From an uncultured Aquimarina sp. (GTDB lineage Bacteria > Bacteroidota > Bacteroidia > Flavobacteriales > Flavobacteriaceae), in NCBI GenBank assembly GCA_947500545.1, contig CANMSO010000001.1, positions 868,001 to 932,000 of the forward strand: 64,000 nt of DNA. The letters are read 5' to 3'. The position numbers were made by a program, and so were the translations under genes. Shown here one piece after another: positions 1-9,184 of the stretch (its first letter is position 1; the number at the start of each line of letters is the position of its first letter). The notes beneath the pieces were generated by a model that made no database searches, had not been told where the DNA came from, and saw only the letters and a program-made list of their open reading frames with translations.

Positions 1-246
1 CATTGGTTAATAACTCAAAAAATGATGCAGAACTCTCAATTATTAAAAACTTTAGGAAATCAAACTTGGAACTTAACAAGGTTCGGAACACAAGCTTCAC
101 ACATGAGGTGGGCACATGGAGCTGCATATCCTAGTCTTGGTCTTGCAAAAATTCCTGGAGCTAAGTATCTTTACCCATTAACATCAACGCCTTTGTGGTT
201 TAGATTAGGTTTAACTCCATATATTGCGAAAAATGTTTCAAGATAA
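1..246 (+). CDS. C-terminal end of a large protein, probably an Rhs/YD-type toxin (partial)
   Basis: The reading frame is open from base 1 and ends at 246, so this is the last ~81 residues of a gene that starts outside the window. No domain is recognised with certainty. The segment is rich in Trp, His and Pro (HMRWAHGAAYPSLG), as in variable C-terminal tips of polymorphic toxins. It is followed within a few bases by a small soluble protein gene, the usual toxin then immunity order. The Rhs assignment is inference from this context; the body of the protein is not visible. The Met at 22 is internal and should not be used as a start. Confidence 0.45.
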   Translation, partial: HWLITQKMMQNSQLLKTLGNQTWNLTRFGTQASHMRWAHGAAYPSLGLAKIPGAKYLYPLTSTPLWFRLGLTPYIAKNVSR

Positions 247-250
247 AGAA

Positions 251-664
251 ATGAAGTTCCCTATAATATTTTTTGAAAAGAATGACTCCAAAATGTTCAG
301 TTTAGATTATAAATACTTTGTAGGCGATATTCGATTCTATAATAAAGAATCTAAAGAATATTCTGCTTTTAGAAATATTGAAGTTATTGATTCAAATGGT
401 AATCTTTTTTACATTAAAAAAATGAAAAAAATAAGTGGAATTACTCTTTGGGATAGCATTATAAAAGTGGGGCTGATGATTAAGTTAGCCCCCATTCTTG
501 AGAAACCGACTTCGACCTGCACTCTTAAGGATTTAAAAACTAGAGTTCTGAGTTATATTGAAAACCATCCTAAAAGGTACATTGCTATAGATACAAATGA
601 AGGTTTAAAGGGTATGATTAATGAGGCTAAAACATTTAGAGAATTAATATTAATTTTTAAATAA
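251..664 (+). CDS. Candidate immunity protein of the upstream toxin
   Basis: A 137-residue acidic/lysine-rich protein without signal peptide or membrane segment. The ATG at 251 is chosen because a purine-rich stretch (AGATAAAGAA) precedes it and it lies just after the upstream stop at 246. A longer reading from TTG 224 would overlap the toxin gene. I recognise no named family. Its size, cytoplasmic character and tight position behind a toxin-like C-terminus suggest an immunity protein, but this is inferred from context only. Confidence 0.5.
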   Translation: MKFPIIFFEKNDSKMFSLDYKYFVGDIRFYNKESKEYSAFRNIEVIDSNGNLFYIKKMKKISGITLWDSIIKVGLMIKLAPILEKPTSTCTLKDLKTRVLSYIENHPKRYIAIDTNEGLKGMINEAKTFRELILIFK

Positions 665-665
665 A

Positions 666-746
666 ATGAAACCTTCAATAATTACATCTCTAATACTTTT
701 GATTTTATATTTAATAATTCGTTTTGTAAAATATCATAAAAATTAA
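666..746 (+). CDS. 26-residue hydrophobic peptide
   Basis: ATG at 666 follows the preceding stop by one base. The product is a single hydrophobic segment (SLILLILYLIIRF) with Lys/His at the end, so it could be one membrane helix. It could be part of the toxin-immunity transcript or a chance ORF; no homologue is known to me. Confidence 0.25.
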   Translation: MKPSIITSLILLILYLIIRFVKYHKN

Positions 747-787
747 TTTTAGGTTAATACCTTTATAATTAGTAGATTGTATTTCTA

Positions 788-817
788 GGCAGTTTGGATT
801 TGAAAACCCGAACTGCC
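788..817 (+). terminator. Hairpin after the toxin/immunity genes
   Basis: Arms GGCAGTT and AACTGCC with further partial pairing, followed by TTATTT. It fits a rho-independent terminator for the preceding plus-strand genes. The rest of 818-1075 holds no gene I can support. Confidence 0.55.
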
Positions 818-1075
818 TTATTTCATAATTATTACCGCTCTAAATCCGCCTTCCTGGGTTATAGTATGCCACTAATGTTAATTTGAAACTAATAACGCGT
901 GTGGATACTAAAAACCTCAAACTTCTTGCTAAATCTCAAATTATCGATAACTATACTATCAAAACAAAATACCAAAAGGTTAAAAAAAGTTCTCGATCTT
1001 CAACTTTATACACATACAGAACTCATGTTTATTCGTATACCATTATTCTTGCAATAACCAATAATAACAAAAAAC

Positions 1076-1501
1076 ATGAAACAAAAATTAATTTTAGTAA
1101 TAAGCTTAGTGCTTTTTTCTTTTATCCAGATGAATGCTCAAAATGTAAAATTAAAAAAAGGTAAAGTACTTTTGGATGGTAAAGAAATTATGAAATTTGA
1201 AAGAGAACAAATGGGAGTCCTCTTTTATGCTTTTAACCTTAAGACAGGTGATGAAGTCGTTTTTATACAAAGAAAGGACAATGAAACTCCGAAATATTTT
1301 GATGATGATTTTCTAAAAATTTACTTTTCACAACTTGATCTTATGATGGAAGTAGGTATATCTCAGTATACCAACAAAAGAGTCATCAAGAATCTATTAA
1401 AACACAAAGCACTAAGAACAGAAGGTACTCTTGATGAAGAAAAAGTAAAATTGTTTATCAAAAAATTCGACGAAAATATTACAAATAGAACAGTTAGATA
1501 A
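1076..1501 (+). CDS. Small secreted protein of unknown function
   Basis: A 141-residue protein. Residues 1-21 form a signal peptide (hydrophobic core VISLVLFSFI, cleavage after NAQ), so it is exported to the periplasm or beyond. The mature part is charged and contains KLKKGKVLLDGKEIMKFE, a pattern seen in small flavobacterial secreted proteins, but no domain is identified. The overlapping frame from 883 is a shadow without a start signal. It stands alone, and the next gene is a double-glycine peptide 176 bases downstream. Confidence 0.6.
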   Translation: MKQKLILVISLVLFSFIQMNAQNVKLKKGKVLLDGKEIMKFEREQMGVLFYAFNLKTGDEVVFIQRKDNETPKYFDDDFLKIYFSQLDLMMEVGISQYTNKRVIKNLLKHKALRTEGTLDEEKVKLFIKKFDENITNRTVR

Positions 1502-1677
1502 AAAAGCTATGAAATAAGCATTTAAGTTAATACATATCAAAATCAGTCACTAACACTCTTTTTTCTCATATGAAAAATGTATATTTATTACTTACAACCG
1601 AAGTTAATGAAGAGTACAGACATAATCCTGAGTGTCTTTAATGTTCAGGTAAACTCTTAAAACCTAAAATTGAAAAC

Positions 1678-1848
1678 ATGAAAAACCAGAAAAAAGATTT
1701 AAAATTATTCTTATCCAAAAAAACGATTTCTAAGCTTAATTCAATGTCCTCAATAAAAGGAGGAAGAAATACTGCAAGTCAAAATTGTGGTACTAGTGTA
1801 GAAGGAAAGGGTTGTCAAGCGGATAACACCAATTATTGTGATCATTAA
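1678..1848 (+). CDS. Double-glycine leader peptide precursor, Cys-rich (outlier copy)
   Basis: A 56-residue ORF. The leader is Lys-rich with LSKKTISKLNSMSSIKGG, the Bacteroidota 'GG' precursor type that databases often name class I lanthipeptide. The core after GG is 27 residues with three Cys. It lies about 19 kb from the main peptide island. It lacks the GAAATTC/GAATTTC operator found there, so it is probably regulated differently. Export by the exporter at 28308 is plausible but not shown. A strong terminator follows. Confidence 0.7.
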   Translation: MKNQKKDLKLFLSKKTISKLNSMSSIKGGRNTASQNCGTSVEGKGCQADNTNYCDH

Positions 1849-1913
1849 AACTATAAAGGATCATAATTTGATCAAAAATTAAGAAACGAACTGATTTTCG
1901 AATGAAAATTATG

Positions 1914-1942
1914 GATAGCCAGGATATAGAATCCTGGCTATC
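1914..1942 (+). terminator. Rho-independent terminator
   Basis: Perfect 12-bp arms GATAGCCAGGAT and ATCCTGGCTATC with a 5-base loop, followed by TTTGTTTT. It ends the peptide gene at 1678. The remaining ~220 bases before 2161 show no gene. Confidence 0.85.
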
Positions 1943-2160
1943 TTTGTTTTACAGTATTTCCTATGAAATTAAGAGTTACTTATTTTGAAGATTCTTGTAA
2001 CTATAAGAAGAGTCTATTTTTCGAATAAACACGTGATGAGAAATTCTTTTCATTTATTAAACACTTGTTTATCAGCGCTTTATTTTTTTGGCACGCTGCT
2101 TGATAATATAAAAGTGTGCATCAAAACACAAATTGATACACTCACTAAAAATCAAGAATT

Positions 2161-3489
2161 ATGAAAAATTTTGTTATACTTTTTACAGGTTTATTATTAG
2201 CATCATTTACGGCTAATGCATCAGACACAAACACGGAGTCATCTACTCGCTATTACAATAATGGAAAATCATTTATTTTCTCTGAAGGAGGAGTTGATTT
2301 CTCTGTATATGCAGATGGGCAATTTGATTTTTATCTTAATGGCCGACGAGGTGGAGTTAGTGTTGGTGTTAATACTCCTGGAGTAAACATAAGCTTTAAT
2401 TCGGGATACGATTATGATGCTTACGTACAGTATGACGATTATGGCGCTGTAGTGCAGGTAGAAAATACTCCTATATTTTATGACTATTATGGTAGAATCA
2501 CACAAGCTGGTGACGTATATATTAATTATAACCGTTTTGGTCGTGTATCTAGAGTTGGTGGGTTATATGTAAACTATAATGCTTACGGAAACTTTATAAA
2601 CTATACTGGATTTATCAATAGTTATAATAGACATTATGTATACAGACCTTTTCATGCATACTTCACTATTCCATTAGTAAGCAGATGTATTGTATACAAC
2701 AGACCATATAGAAGATATTATACGCCTTATAGATGTTCATACACTGTATATAGATCAAATTACTATAATGGATATTATAGCAGACCATATAGAAGTCGTA
2801 ACTACTATAGACCTTATAATAGAGTATCTAGTTATAACAGAGGATATAGAGGATCAAATGCCAGAAATGTTGGTTATAGATCAAGAGATCATAGAACAGC
2901 AATGTATAAAAGAAATGATCGTAATTATAGTAATATAGCACGTAGTAGATCAAACAATTATGGTACAAGAAGTACTACTAGAAACAGATCAGCAGAATAT
3001 GGTACTAGAAATAATACAAGAAGTAGATCTGTAAATAGTAATTCTAGAAACGTAAACAGAACTCGGTCTGTAGCGCCAAATACTAGAACACGTACTGTGA
3101 ATAGTACTACTAGAAATGTAAATAGAACTCGATCTGTAACGCCAAATACCAGAACACGTACTACAAGCAGAAATACGCAAACAAAGCCAAGAGTACAAAA
3201 TAAAAGGACTGTTCCTTCTAGAAGTAAAGTACAGACTACTCAAAGAACTAGAAATACAGTTGCTAGCAGATCACAAAATAATAGTAGATCTAAATATAAC
3301 GGAAATAGTAGACCACAGGTTCAGAAACCTAGAACTGTAAACAGAAAATCTTCTGGAAATGTAACAAAACGTTCTAATAACAGTCAATATAGTAGAGGAA
3401 CAAACAAATCCAGATCTAGTGTAAACAAACAAAGAAGTAATACTTCTAATAGACCAACAAGGTCAAATACGGCAAGAAGTAGAAGCTAA
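2161..3489 (+). CDS. Secreted Tyr/Gly-rich protein with long Arg/Ser/Asn/Thr-rich tail
   Basis: 442 residues with a signal peptide (cleavage after about residue 20, NAS). Residues 21-170 are rich in Gly, Tyr, Asn and Val and may be a beta-structured domain. From about residue 175 the sequence becomes Tyr/Arg-rich, and from about 225 it is almost entirely Arg, Ser, Asn and Thr. It includes a ~25-residue tandem repeat containing RNVNRTRS and PNTRTRT. The tail is strongly basic with almost no acidic residues. Such proteins recur in Flavobacteriia as hypothetical proteins. A role in binding nucleic acid, polysaccharide or the envelope is speculation. A bidirectional terminator follows. Confidence 0.65.
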   Translation: MKNFVILFTGLLLASFTANASDTNTESSTRYYNNGKSFIFSEGGVDFSVYADGQFDFYLNGRRGGVSVGVNTPGVNISFNSGYDYDAYVQYDDYGAVVQVENTPIFYDYYGRITQAGDVYINYNRFGRVSRVGGLYVNYNAYGNFINYTGFINSYNRHYVYRPFHAYFTIPLVSRCIVYNRPYRRYYTPYRCSYTVYRSNYYNGYYSRPYRSRNYYRPYNRVSSYNRGYRGSNARNVGYRSRDHRTAMYKRNDRNYSNIARSRSNNYGTRSTTRNRSAEYGTRNNTRSRSVNSNSRNVNRTRSVAPNTRTRTVNSTTRNVNRTRSVTPNTRTRTTSRNTQTKPRVQNKRTVPSRSKVQTTQRTRNTVASRSQNNSRSKYNGNSRPQVQKPRTVNRKSSGNVTKRSNNSQYSRGTNKSRSSVNKQRSNTSNRPTRSNTARSRS

Positions 3490-3530
3490 GAAAGACATAT
3501 ATAACATTTATTTTTTTGGTTGGTTAGTTG

Positions 3531-3575
3531 GAAAATCCCTCAGAGTTGTATGCTTAGGCACCTCGAGGGATTTTC
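3531..3575. terminator. Bidirectional terminator between convergent genes
   Basis: Arms GAAAATCCCTC and GAGGGATTTTC (perfect 11 bp, 23-base loop) lie between the plus gene ending at 3489 and the minus gene ending at 3554. One arm overlaps the 3' end of the flippase coding sequence. Confidence 0.7.
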
Positions 3576-5011
3576 TTTATAAGAGCATTAATATCTGAAG
3601 ATATCTTTAGCAAATAAACAACTATGCTATATACCACCCCAATTACAATACTTTTTAAAACAATATTAAGTATTGGATGTAATTGAAAGTCCCAAAAGTA
3701 AAACCCGAAAACAAATACTAAAACTATAAATAAAGCCAGGGTTGTTTTACCAGAAAACGGGTGCATTTTAAATTTTGCATAAACCACCCATAATTTTGCA
3801 ATGTTATAACAGAGTACAGCGCCAAATGTAGCAATAGCAGCTCCTGTAACCCCGTATATCTGAATACAAATAAGATTTAAAACAAAAGAAAGAAGCGCCA
3901 TCCCTACTCCAATATAAAGAACAATTCTATAGTAATCTGAATTATATAAGATCGAATTGTTGTTACCCAAAAGGTTATCAAATAACTTCGAAGATCCTAT
4001 TAAAATTACAACCCAAATAAACAATTCATACTCATTGGGTATGATCTCAAACAATTCTGTTACATTACAAACAATTAATACAAACAATAACCCGCTAATT
4101 ACAAGAAGATTTAATGAGCTTTTCGTGTATAGTATTTGTAATTGCTCCCAAGCCTTTTCATTAATTAATTTGGCTGTTAACGGATAAGTAATCTGATGCA
4201 TCGCTCTAGACGGAATTATAATCACACTTGCTATATAAGCGCATATCCCATATTTCGCAACATTTTCTATGGGTAAATACTCCTTGATCATTACTTTATC
4301 TAAATCAATTAATAAAGAAGCCACAGATCCAGCAATTAATATTAAAAAGGAATACTTAAAGACAGAAGCATAATTAGCGGGCAACGAAAATTTTAGTCTA
4401 AAACTATGCAATGTCAGCGCATATATCTTCATTATAAGCGTTCTCAACAGATAAACGATAACCAATCCATAGATAAACTCATCAACAGTTAAAATCTCAA
4501 AATACACCAAAATCAAAAGAGCACTTGTAGAAATTCTAAGGAATAGCTCCTTCATAACATTTCCAAATACACTTTTCAACTTCACTTTGGACCAAGCAAA
4601 AAACACTTCAAAATAAGATAATGCAAATGCCAACACAAAGATTGTCCATACATATGGTTTTACAAGTGTATCTTCATTGCCTATATAGCTAACAATAACA
4701 CTATAAAACATAACTCCTATGCCTCCAAGTATTAATGCAATGATAAATGGAAGAATAAGCATTTGAGTTAAAAACTTATTCTGTTGATTTTGATCTGAAT
4801 ATGAAGAAAAAAACTTTATCAATGTGTTATGAACTCCAAATGCCATTAATGGCCAAATCAAATTTGAAGCTGAAATAAGATAGGTAATCATTCCATAATA
4901 CTTCTCATCCATAAAGTTTGTATACAAGAACAGCGTATTTACTGCTCCAACACCAAACCCAACGCAGGTAATGATTACGTTTTTTATAGATTGATTAACT
5001 ACTAATCCCAT
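3554..5011 (-). CDS. Oligosaccharide flippase family (Wzx-like) membrane protein
   Basis: 485 residues with about 12-14 hydrophobic helices spread over the whole length, the size and pattern of the polysaccharide transporter branch of the MOP superfamily. These proteins flip lipid-linked sugars across the inner membrane. The N-terminus (QSIKNVIITCVGFGVGAVNT) is typical of flavobacterial members. It stands 30 bases downstream of a glycosyltransferase gene on the same strand, which supports a role in surface polysaccharide or lipopolysaccharide assembly. The substrate cannot be told. Confidence 0.8.
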   Translation of the reverse strand: MGLVVNQSIKNVIITCVGFGVGAVNTLFLYTNFMDEKYYGMITYLISASNLIWPLMAFGVHNTLIKFFSSYSDQNQQNKFLTQMLILPFIIALILGGIGVMFYSVIVSYIGNEDTLVKPYVWTIFVLAFALSYFEVFFAWSKVKLKSVFGNVMKELFLRISTSALLILVYFEILTVDEFIYGLVIVYLLRTLIMKIYALTLHSFRLKFSLPANYASVFKYSFLILIAGSVASLLIDLDKVMIKEYLPIENVAKYGICAYIASVIIIPSRAMHQITYPLTAKLINEKAWEQLQILYTKSSLNLLVISGLLFVLIVCNVTELFEIIPNEYELFIWVVILIGSSKLFDNLLGNNNSILYNSDYYRIVLYIGVGMALLSFVLNLICIQIYGVTGAAIATFGAVLCYNIAKLWVVYAKFKMHPFSGKTTLALFIVLVFVFGFYFWDFQLHPILNIVLKSIVIGVVYSIVVYLLKISSDINALIKKIPRGA

Positions 5012-5041
5012 TCTTTATATGTACTCTCTATTTTAATCCTT

Positions 5042-6328
5042 CTAACTTACAACTTCTTTTATTACCGCAGCCAGTTCTCTGGTGAGTTCCCTCCTACTAT
5101 ATTTTTCTATTCCTCTAACTTCTGAAATCAGTTTCTCTTCGCAAAAAAGTGTAAAATACTGTAATAGTCGAGCTTTTATACTTTCATATTCATGATATTC
5201 ATAAAAACATCCAGAATTTGTATCTAAAATAAGCTTAGATATATCTGCATCTTCTGGCCCTATGGCCAAAATTGGTCGTTTAGAAACCATATATTCAAAC
5301 AACTTACCCGGAATGATGCATTTAGTACCGACACTATATATTTCAATTAACAGTAATACCTGTGAACTTCTTTGAATTTCTATGGCTTCTTTATGAGGAA
5401 CATACCCTTTTAATTCTAAAAAATCCGACAAACCAGATTCCTCTATAGATGACAATACATCATCGCTAACAGCACCAACCAATTGTAGTCTAAAGGATTC
5501 AGCAAACGTATTATGTTCTTGAGTTAGGCTATACAGAGCTTTCCATAAGTTTTTTGGATTACGCCCTGATAATAATGAACCAATATGTGAAATCGTAAAT
5601 TTTTTATCCAAAACTACTTCCGGCACTTCTTCAACATCATAACCATTAGTAATAACAGATATTGGTTTATCAGTTATTTCCCGAAATTCTTTTTCTGTTG
5701 TAAAGCTGGTAACCACTATATGATCCGTGTTTTGGAGCACTTTCTTCTCAAGAGATTTATGTTTTTGAAATGATCGTTTCAGTAATTTTAACTTATCATG
5801 ATATCCAATTGTAGTCCACGGATCCCTAAAATCGGCTATCCATTTAATTTCTAATTGTTTTTTCAACTGCATACCTATTAAGTGTACACTATGCGGAGGT
5901 CCAGTTGTGATTACAGCATCTATATTATTCTCTAAAAGATACTTGCTCAGAAATCTCACAGATGGTTTAATCCAAAACTTACGTGCATCCGGAATAAAAA
6001 AGTTCCCTCTAATAAACAGTAATAATTTCTGAACAAAAGACTGTTTCTCTTTTCCTGCAATTATACCCTTACTTATAGTCTTTGCTTCTTTCTTAGAAAA
6101 TACTTCAGCAAAACGATAAGGTTCGAATATAGGTTGTCTTAGAAGAGTTATGTTTTCTGGTATTTCTGAACTTAGTGAATCATCTTCTAAGGGATATGTA
6201 GGGTTTTCAGGAGCATATACGATAGGTTCTATATCAAAATCCCTCAAATACTTTACAAATTTCAGCCAGCGTTGTACACCTGGGCCTCCTGCAGGTGGCC
6301 AATAATATGTGATAATCAGTACTTTCAA
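5042..6328 (-). CDS. Glycosyltransferase, GT4-like
   Basis: 428 residues, GT-B fold type. The N-terminus carries YYWPPAGGPGVQRW, the glycine-rich loop usual in flavobacterial GT4 enzymes. The C-terminal domain has PGKLFEYMVSKRPILAIG, matching the nucleotide-sugar binding region of this family. It would transfer a sugar from an NDP-sugar in the cytoplasm. The gene lies between yfhO-like and flippase genes, spaced 8 and 30 bases, so the three are probably one transcription unit for envelope glycan synthesis. Confidence 0.8.
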   Translation of the reverse strand: MKVLIITYYWPPAGGPGVQRWLKFVKYLRDFDIEPIVYAPENPTYPLEDDSLSSEIPENITLLRQPIFEPYRFAEVFSKKEAKTISKGIIAGKEKQSFVQKLLLFIRGNFFIPDARKFWIKPSVRFLSKYLLENNIDAVITTGPPHSVHLIGMQLKKQLEIKWIADFRDPWTTIGYHDKLKLLKRSFQKHKSLEKKVLQNTDHIVVTSFTTEKEFREITDKPISVITNGYDVEEVPEVVLDKKFTISHIGSLLSGRNPKNLWKALYSLTQEHNTFAESFRLQLVGAVSDDVLSSIEESGLSDFLELKGYVPHKEAIEIQRSSQVLLLIEIYSVGTKCIIPGKLFEYMVSKRPILAIGPEDADISKLILDTNSGCFYEYHEYESIKARLLQYFTLFCEEKLISEVRGIEKYSRRELTRELAAVIKEVVS

Positions 6329-6336
6329 AATATATA

Positions 6337-8781
6337 TTACTTATCTTCTTTTGATAAAGATAGTAAACTACCTGTTTTCTTGTACTGATAGAACAACCCT
6401 CCTATTATCAACAATATAAAAATAATTGAACTTGCAAGTGTAATTGTGCTTCCGGTTTTAACAACCTGTGGTTCAAACCTGAATTCGATTTTATGATTTC
6501 CTTCCGGAATAGGCAATCCTCGTAATGTATAGTTAACCTGAAGATGTTCTACAGGGCTATCATCAATATAAGCTTGCCAGCCCGGGTAAAATATTTCAGA
6601 AAAAACAGCAAAACCATCTACAGCGTTATTTGCCTGGTACACCAGTTGATTTGGTTTATGCGCGGTAAGTACAATAGATGCCAGACTGTCGGTTGTATAT
6701 TTACTTTTAGACAACAAATCTTTAAATTTGCTATTTACCACTGCTTCTTTCTTATTGTCGAGCTCTTTTAATGCCAAAATCTCGTCGTTTGCACTTCCAA
6801 CTTGTTTTAGTTCGGAAACAAACCATGCATTTCCATTGGCATAAGGATTGTTTAATGCTTTGACTCCATCCTCATCCTGAGTAATTATATACTTCACATT
6901 AAACATATTCATTACTTCAACATCGTTCTTTGCTAGGTAAAATTCAAATAAATCCTGGATTCTACCTGGTTTTGCAGCATGATACCCGCCTAATGCGTTA
7001 TGAAAATAGGAAGCCCTACCAGAGTTGAAAGGGTTTGCAGTTAAATCATAAACCCTAAAACGCTCTTTATCTTTTAAAATTTCTGTATCTGCAGCATTGG
7101 CAATAAAAGTCTTATCAAACTGTCTAGCCGAAACGAAATTGCTCTTGTTTACATATTTCCAATCAACTAAAACTAAATCAAAAATAATTAGTGCGCCTAA
7201 TGCGATCAACAACAAATTTTCTTTGAGTTTCCCTTTTAAATAAAACCAACACCCAGCGGCTACCAAAAGTATTAAAACTAAGGATCTAAGAGTATCTGCT
7301 GTAAATACTGCTTTTCGATCCTCTTTTAAAGCACGAACAAAATCTGGTCCTAGTTGTTGCATAAAAATACCATCATTAGCGCCACTAAAGCTGAAGAGTG
7401 TAGATTTAAACAATAAGAAAACCAAAGCTAATCCACCTACAATAGCTGTGGCATATTTGATGGCCCTTATCTTCGATTCCTGTGCAATATCGGTACTCAA
7501 CAATCTTTGAAGCCCTATTATTGCAAGAATTGGAACGCATAACTCTATAATAACCTGGATAGATGATACGGCTCTAAACTTATCATACAATGGGAAATAA
7601 TCGATAAATAAGACGGTAAGAAACTTTAAGTTTTTACCCCACGATAATAATAGTGCCAAAACAGAACCACCTGCAATCCACCATTTTAATCTTCCTTTCA
7701 CTAAAAACAGTGCCAATACAAAAAGAAATATACTTACCGCTCCTATATAAGCAGGAGCACCAATATACGTTTGATCTCCCCAATATGTAGGGGCACTTTC
7801 TGTTATAGATTTAGCCTGACCTGGAGGCATACCTAAACCTAACAATTCTGAATAGATATCAGAGTCCGTTCCTATATCTTCAGCACTTGATCCGCCCATA
7901 AAACGAGGGATAAACAAGTTAAAACTTTCGGTAAGACCATAGCTATATTCTGTTATATAATCAAAATCCAGTCCCGAGCTCTTTTTTTCTGTACCGTTTG
8001 CCTGAATTGTAAGTCCTGTATTACCTCTAGTACTATATTTGGTATACTCCCTTGTGGCCAACAAACTTGTCGCATTTAATAACAAAGAAAAGAATACCGC
8101 AATAACCATTACTCCTAATGACTTAAAATAATCAGGTATTTCTTTCTTTTTGTATGCATCTACCAAATAAGAAATCCCAAGTACAACAACCAGTAAAAAC
8201 AGGTAATACGTCATTTGAAAATGATTAGCAGCAATTTCTAATGCCATTGATATCGCTAATAAAAAGAATCCCCAAATATATTTTTTCCTGAAAGTGAGTA
8301 TAATACCGCTTAGAACTAGAGGCATATAACCTATGGCATGAGCCTTAGCATTATGCCCCACTCCAATTATAATAATAAAGTATGTAGAAAACCCAAATGC
8401 TAAACTACCTAAAAAAGCAAGCTTATAATCCACTTTTAAGATCAATAACAAAATATAAAAACCTATAAAATAAAGAAACAGATAATCTGCCGGTCTTGGC
8501 AAAAACCGAATCAATCGATCTAATTTTTTAATATAGCTATGAGGATATTGAGCTCCCAATTGATACGTAGGCATACCTCCAAAGGCATTATCAGCCCAAT
8601 ATGGTTCTTCTCCAGTTTGTTTTCTATAATCTGTTTGTTGCTTTGCCATACCGGTGTATTGCACAATATCACCTTGTCTCATTTTTTTTCCGCTCAGAAC
8701 CGGATTAAAATAAGCTAGCGAAACGATCACAAAACCTAAAACGACAAATATATGTGGTAAAAATCTTTTTATTAAAGACAT
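6337..8781 (-). CDS. YfhO family large membrane protein
   Basis: 814 residues with many transmembrane helices over residues 1-530 and again near the C-terminus, around a soluble domain at about 560-770. The N-terminal region (QGDIVQYTGMAKQQTDYR, later FGGMPTYQ) and overall layout match the bacterial YfhO family. In Firmicutes this family takes part in glycosylation of envelope polymers; the exact reaction here is unknown. First gene of a probable operon with the glycosyltransferase and flippase downstream. Confidence 0.85.
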   Translation of the reverse strand: MSLIKRFLPHIFVVLGFVIVSLAYFNPVLSGKKMRQGDIVQYTGMAKQQTDYRKQTGEEPYWADNAFGGMPTYQLGAQYPHSYIKKLDRLIRFLPRPADYLFLYFIGFYILLLILKVDYKLAFLGSLAFGFSTYFIIIIGVGHNAKAHAIGYMPLVLSGIILTFRKKYIWGFFLLAISMALEIAANHFQMTYYLFLLVVVLGISYLVDAYKKKEIPDYFKSLGVMVIAVFFSLLLNATSLLATREYTKYSTRGNTGLTIQANGTEKKSSGLDFDYITEYSYGLTESFNLFIPRFMGGSSAEDIGTDSDIYSELLGLGMPPGQAKSITESAPTYWGDQTYIGAPAYIGAVSIFLFVLALFLVKGRLKWWIAGGSVLALLLSWGKNLKFLTVLFIDYFPLYDKFRAVSSIQVIIELCVPILAIIGLQRLLSTDIAQESKIRAIKYATAIVGGLALVFLLFKSTLFSFSGANDGIFMQQLGPDFVRALKEDRKAVFTADTLRSLVLILLVAAGCWFYLKGKLKENLLLIALGALIIFDLVLVDWKYVNKSNFVSARQFDKTFIANAADTEILKDKERFRVYDLTANPFNSGRASYFHNALGGYHAAKPGRIQDLFEFYLAKNDVEVMNMFNVKYIITQDEDGVKALNNPYANGNAWFVSELKQVGSANDEILALKELDNKKEAVVNSKFKDLLSKSKYTTDSLASIVLTAHKPNQLVYQANNAVDGFAVFSEIFYPGWQAYIDDSPVEHLQVNYTLRGLPIPEGNHKIEFRFEPQVVKTGSTITLASSIIFILLIIGGLFYQYKKTGSLLSLSKEDK

Positions 8782-8814
8782 GCTAAGTGTGAGTTTACGA
8801 AATGAAAGGCCAAA

Positions 8815-9084
8815 TTAATCAATTTCCTCATAATCGATATATTCTCCTACATCTTTATTAGAAGAATTTCCTGTTGGCTTTTTCTCAATTGTAACATCAC
8901 CTTCGTCAGATCCCTGAGGTTGTTGATATTGATTAAATTGTTGTTGAAATTTTTCTCCGGCCTTCTTTGTGACATACCTAAGCAATAGAGGACCAAATAA
9001 ACGCGTTAATACTTTTAGTCCGTAATATATTAGTAATATAATGAGAATTACCTTTAACACCCCTTGTAAAGAAGCTTCCTGCAT
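8815..9084 (-). CDS. DUF4834-like small membrane protein
   Basis: 89 residues from the ATG at 9084 (MQEASLQGVLKVILIILL). One membrane helix lies at about residues 8-28, then a basic stretch (RYVTKKAGEKFQQQFNQ) and an acidic tail ending DYEEID. The frame extends upstream to 9267, but that part overlaps the promoter region of the divergent gene and has no export or helix logic, so the shorter start is preferred. The family is widespread in Bacteroidota and uncharacterised. Confidence 0.7.
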   Translation of the reverse strand: MQEASLQGVLKVILIILLIYYGLKVLTRLFGPLLLRYVTKKAGEKFQQQFNQYQQPQGSDEGDVTIEKKPTGNSSNKDVGEYIDYEEID

Positions 9085-9184
9085 ATCATTTTTTTTCAAA
9101 AATAAGGAACTATGTATACAATTACCGCCAGACAATCCTAAAAAAATGATAAAATCTGCTATATTTGAACCAAATCTATTGAAT

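Noticed and set aside
883..1164. 93-codon open frame overlapping the 1076 gene
   Set aside because: No start signal, no domain, and it overlaps a gene with a clear signal peptide.
2269..2505. Minus-strand frame inside the 2161 gene, and similar frames at 2690 and 2989
   Set aside because: Shadows of a low-complexity coding region with a clear signal peptide on the plus strand.
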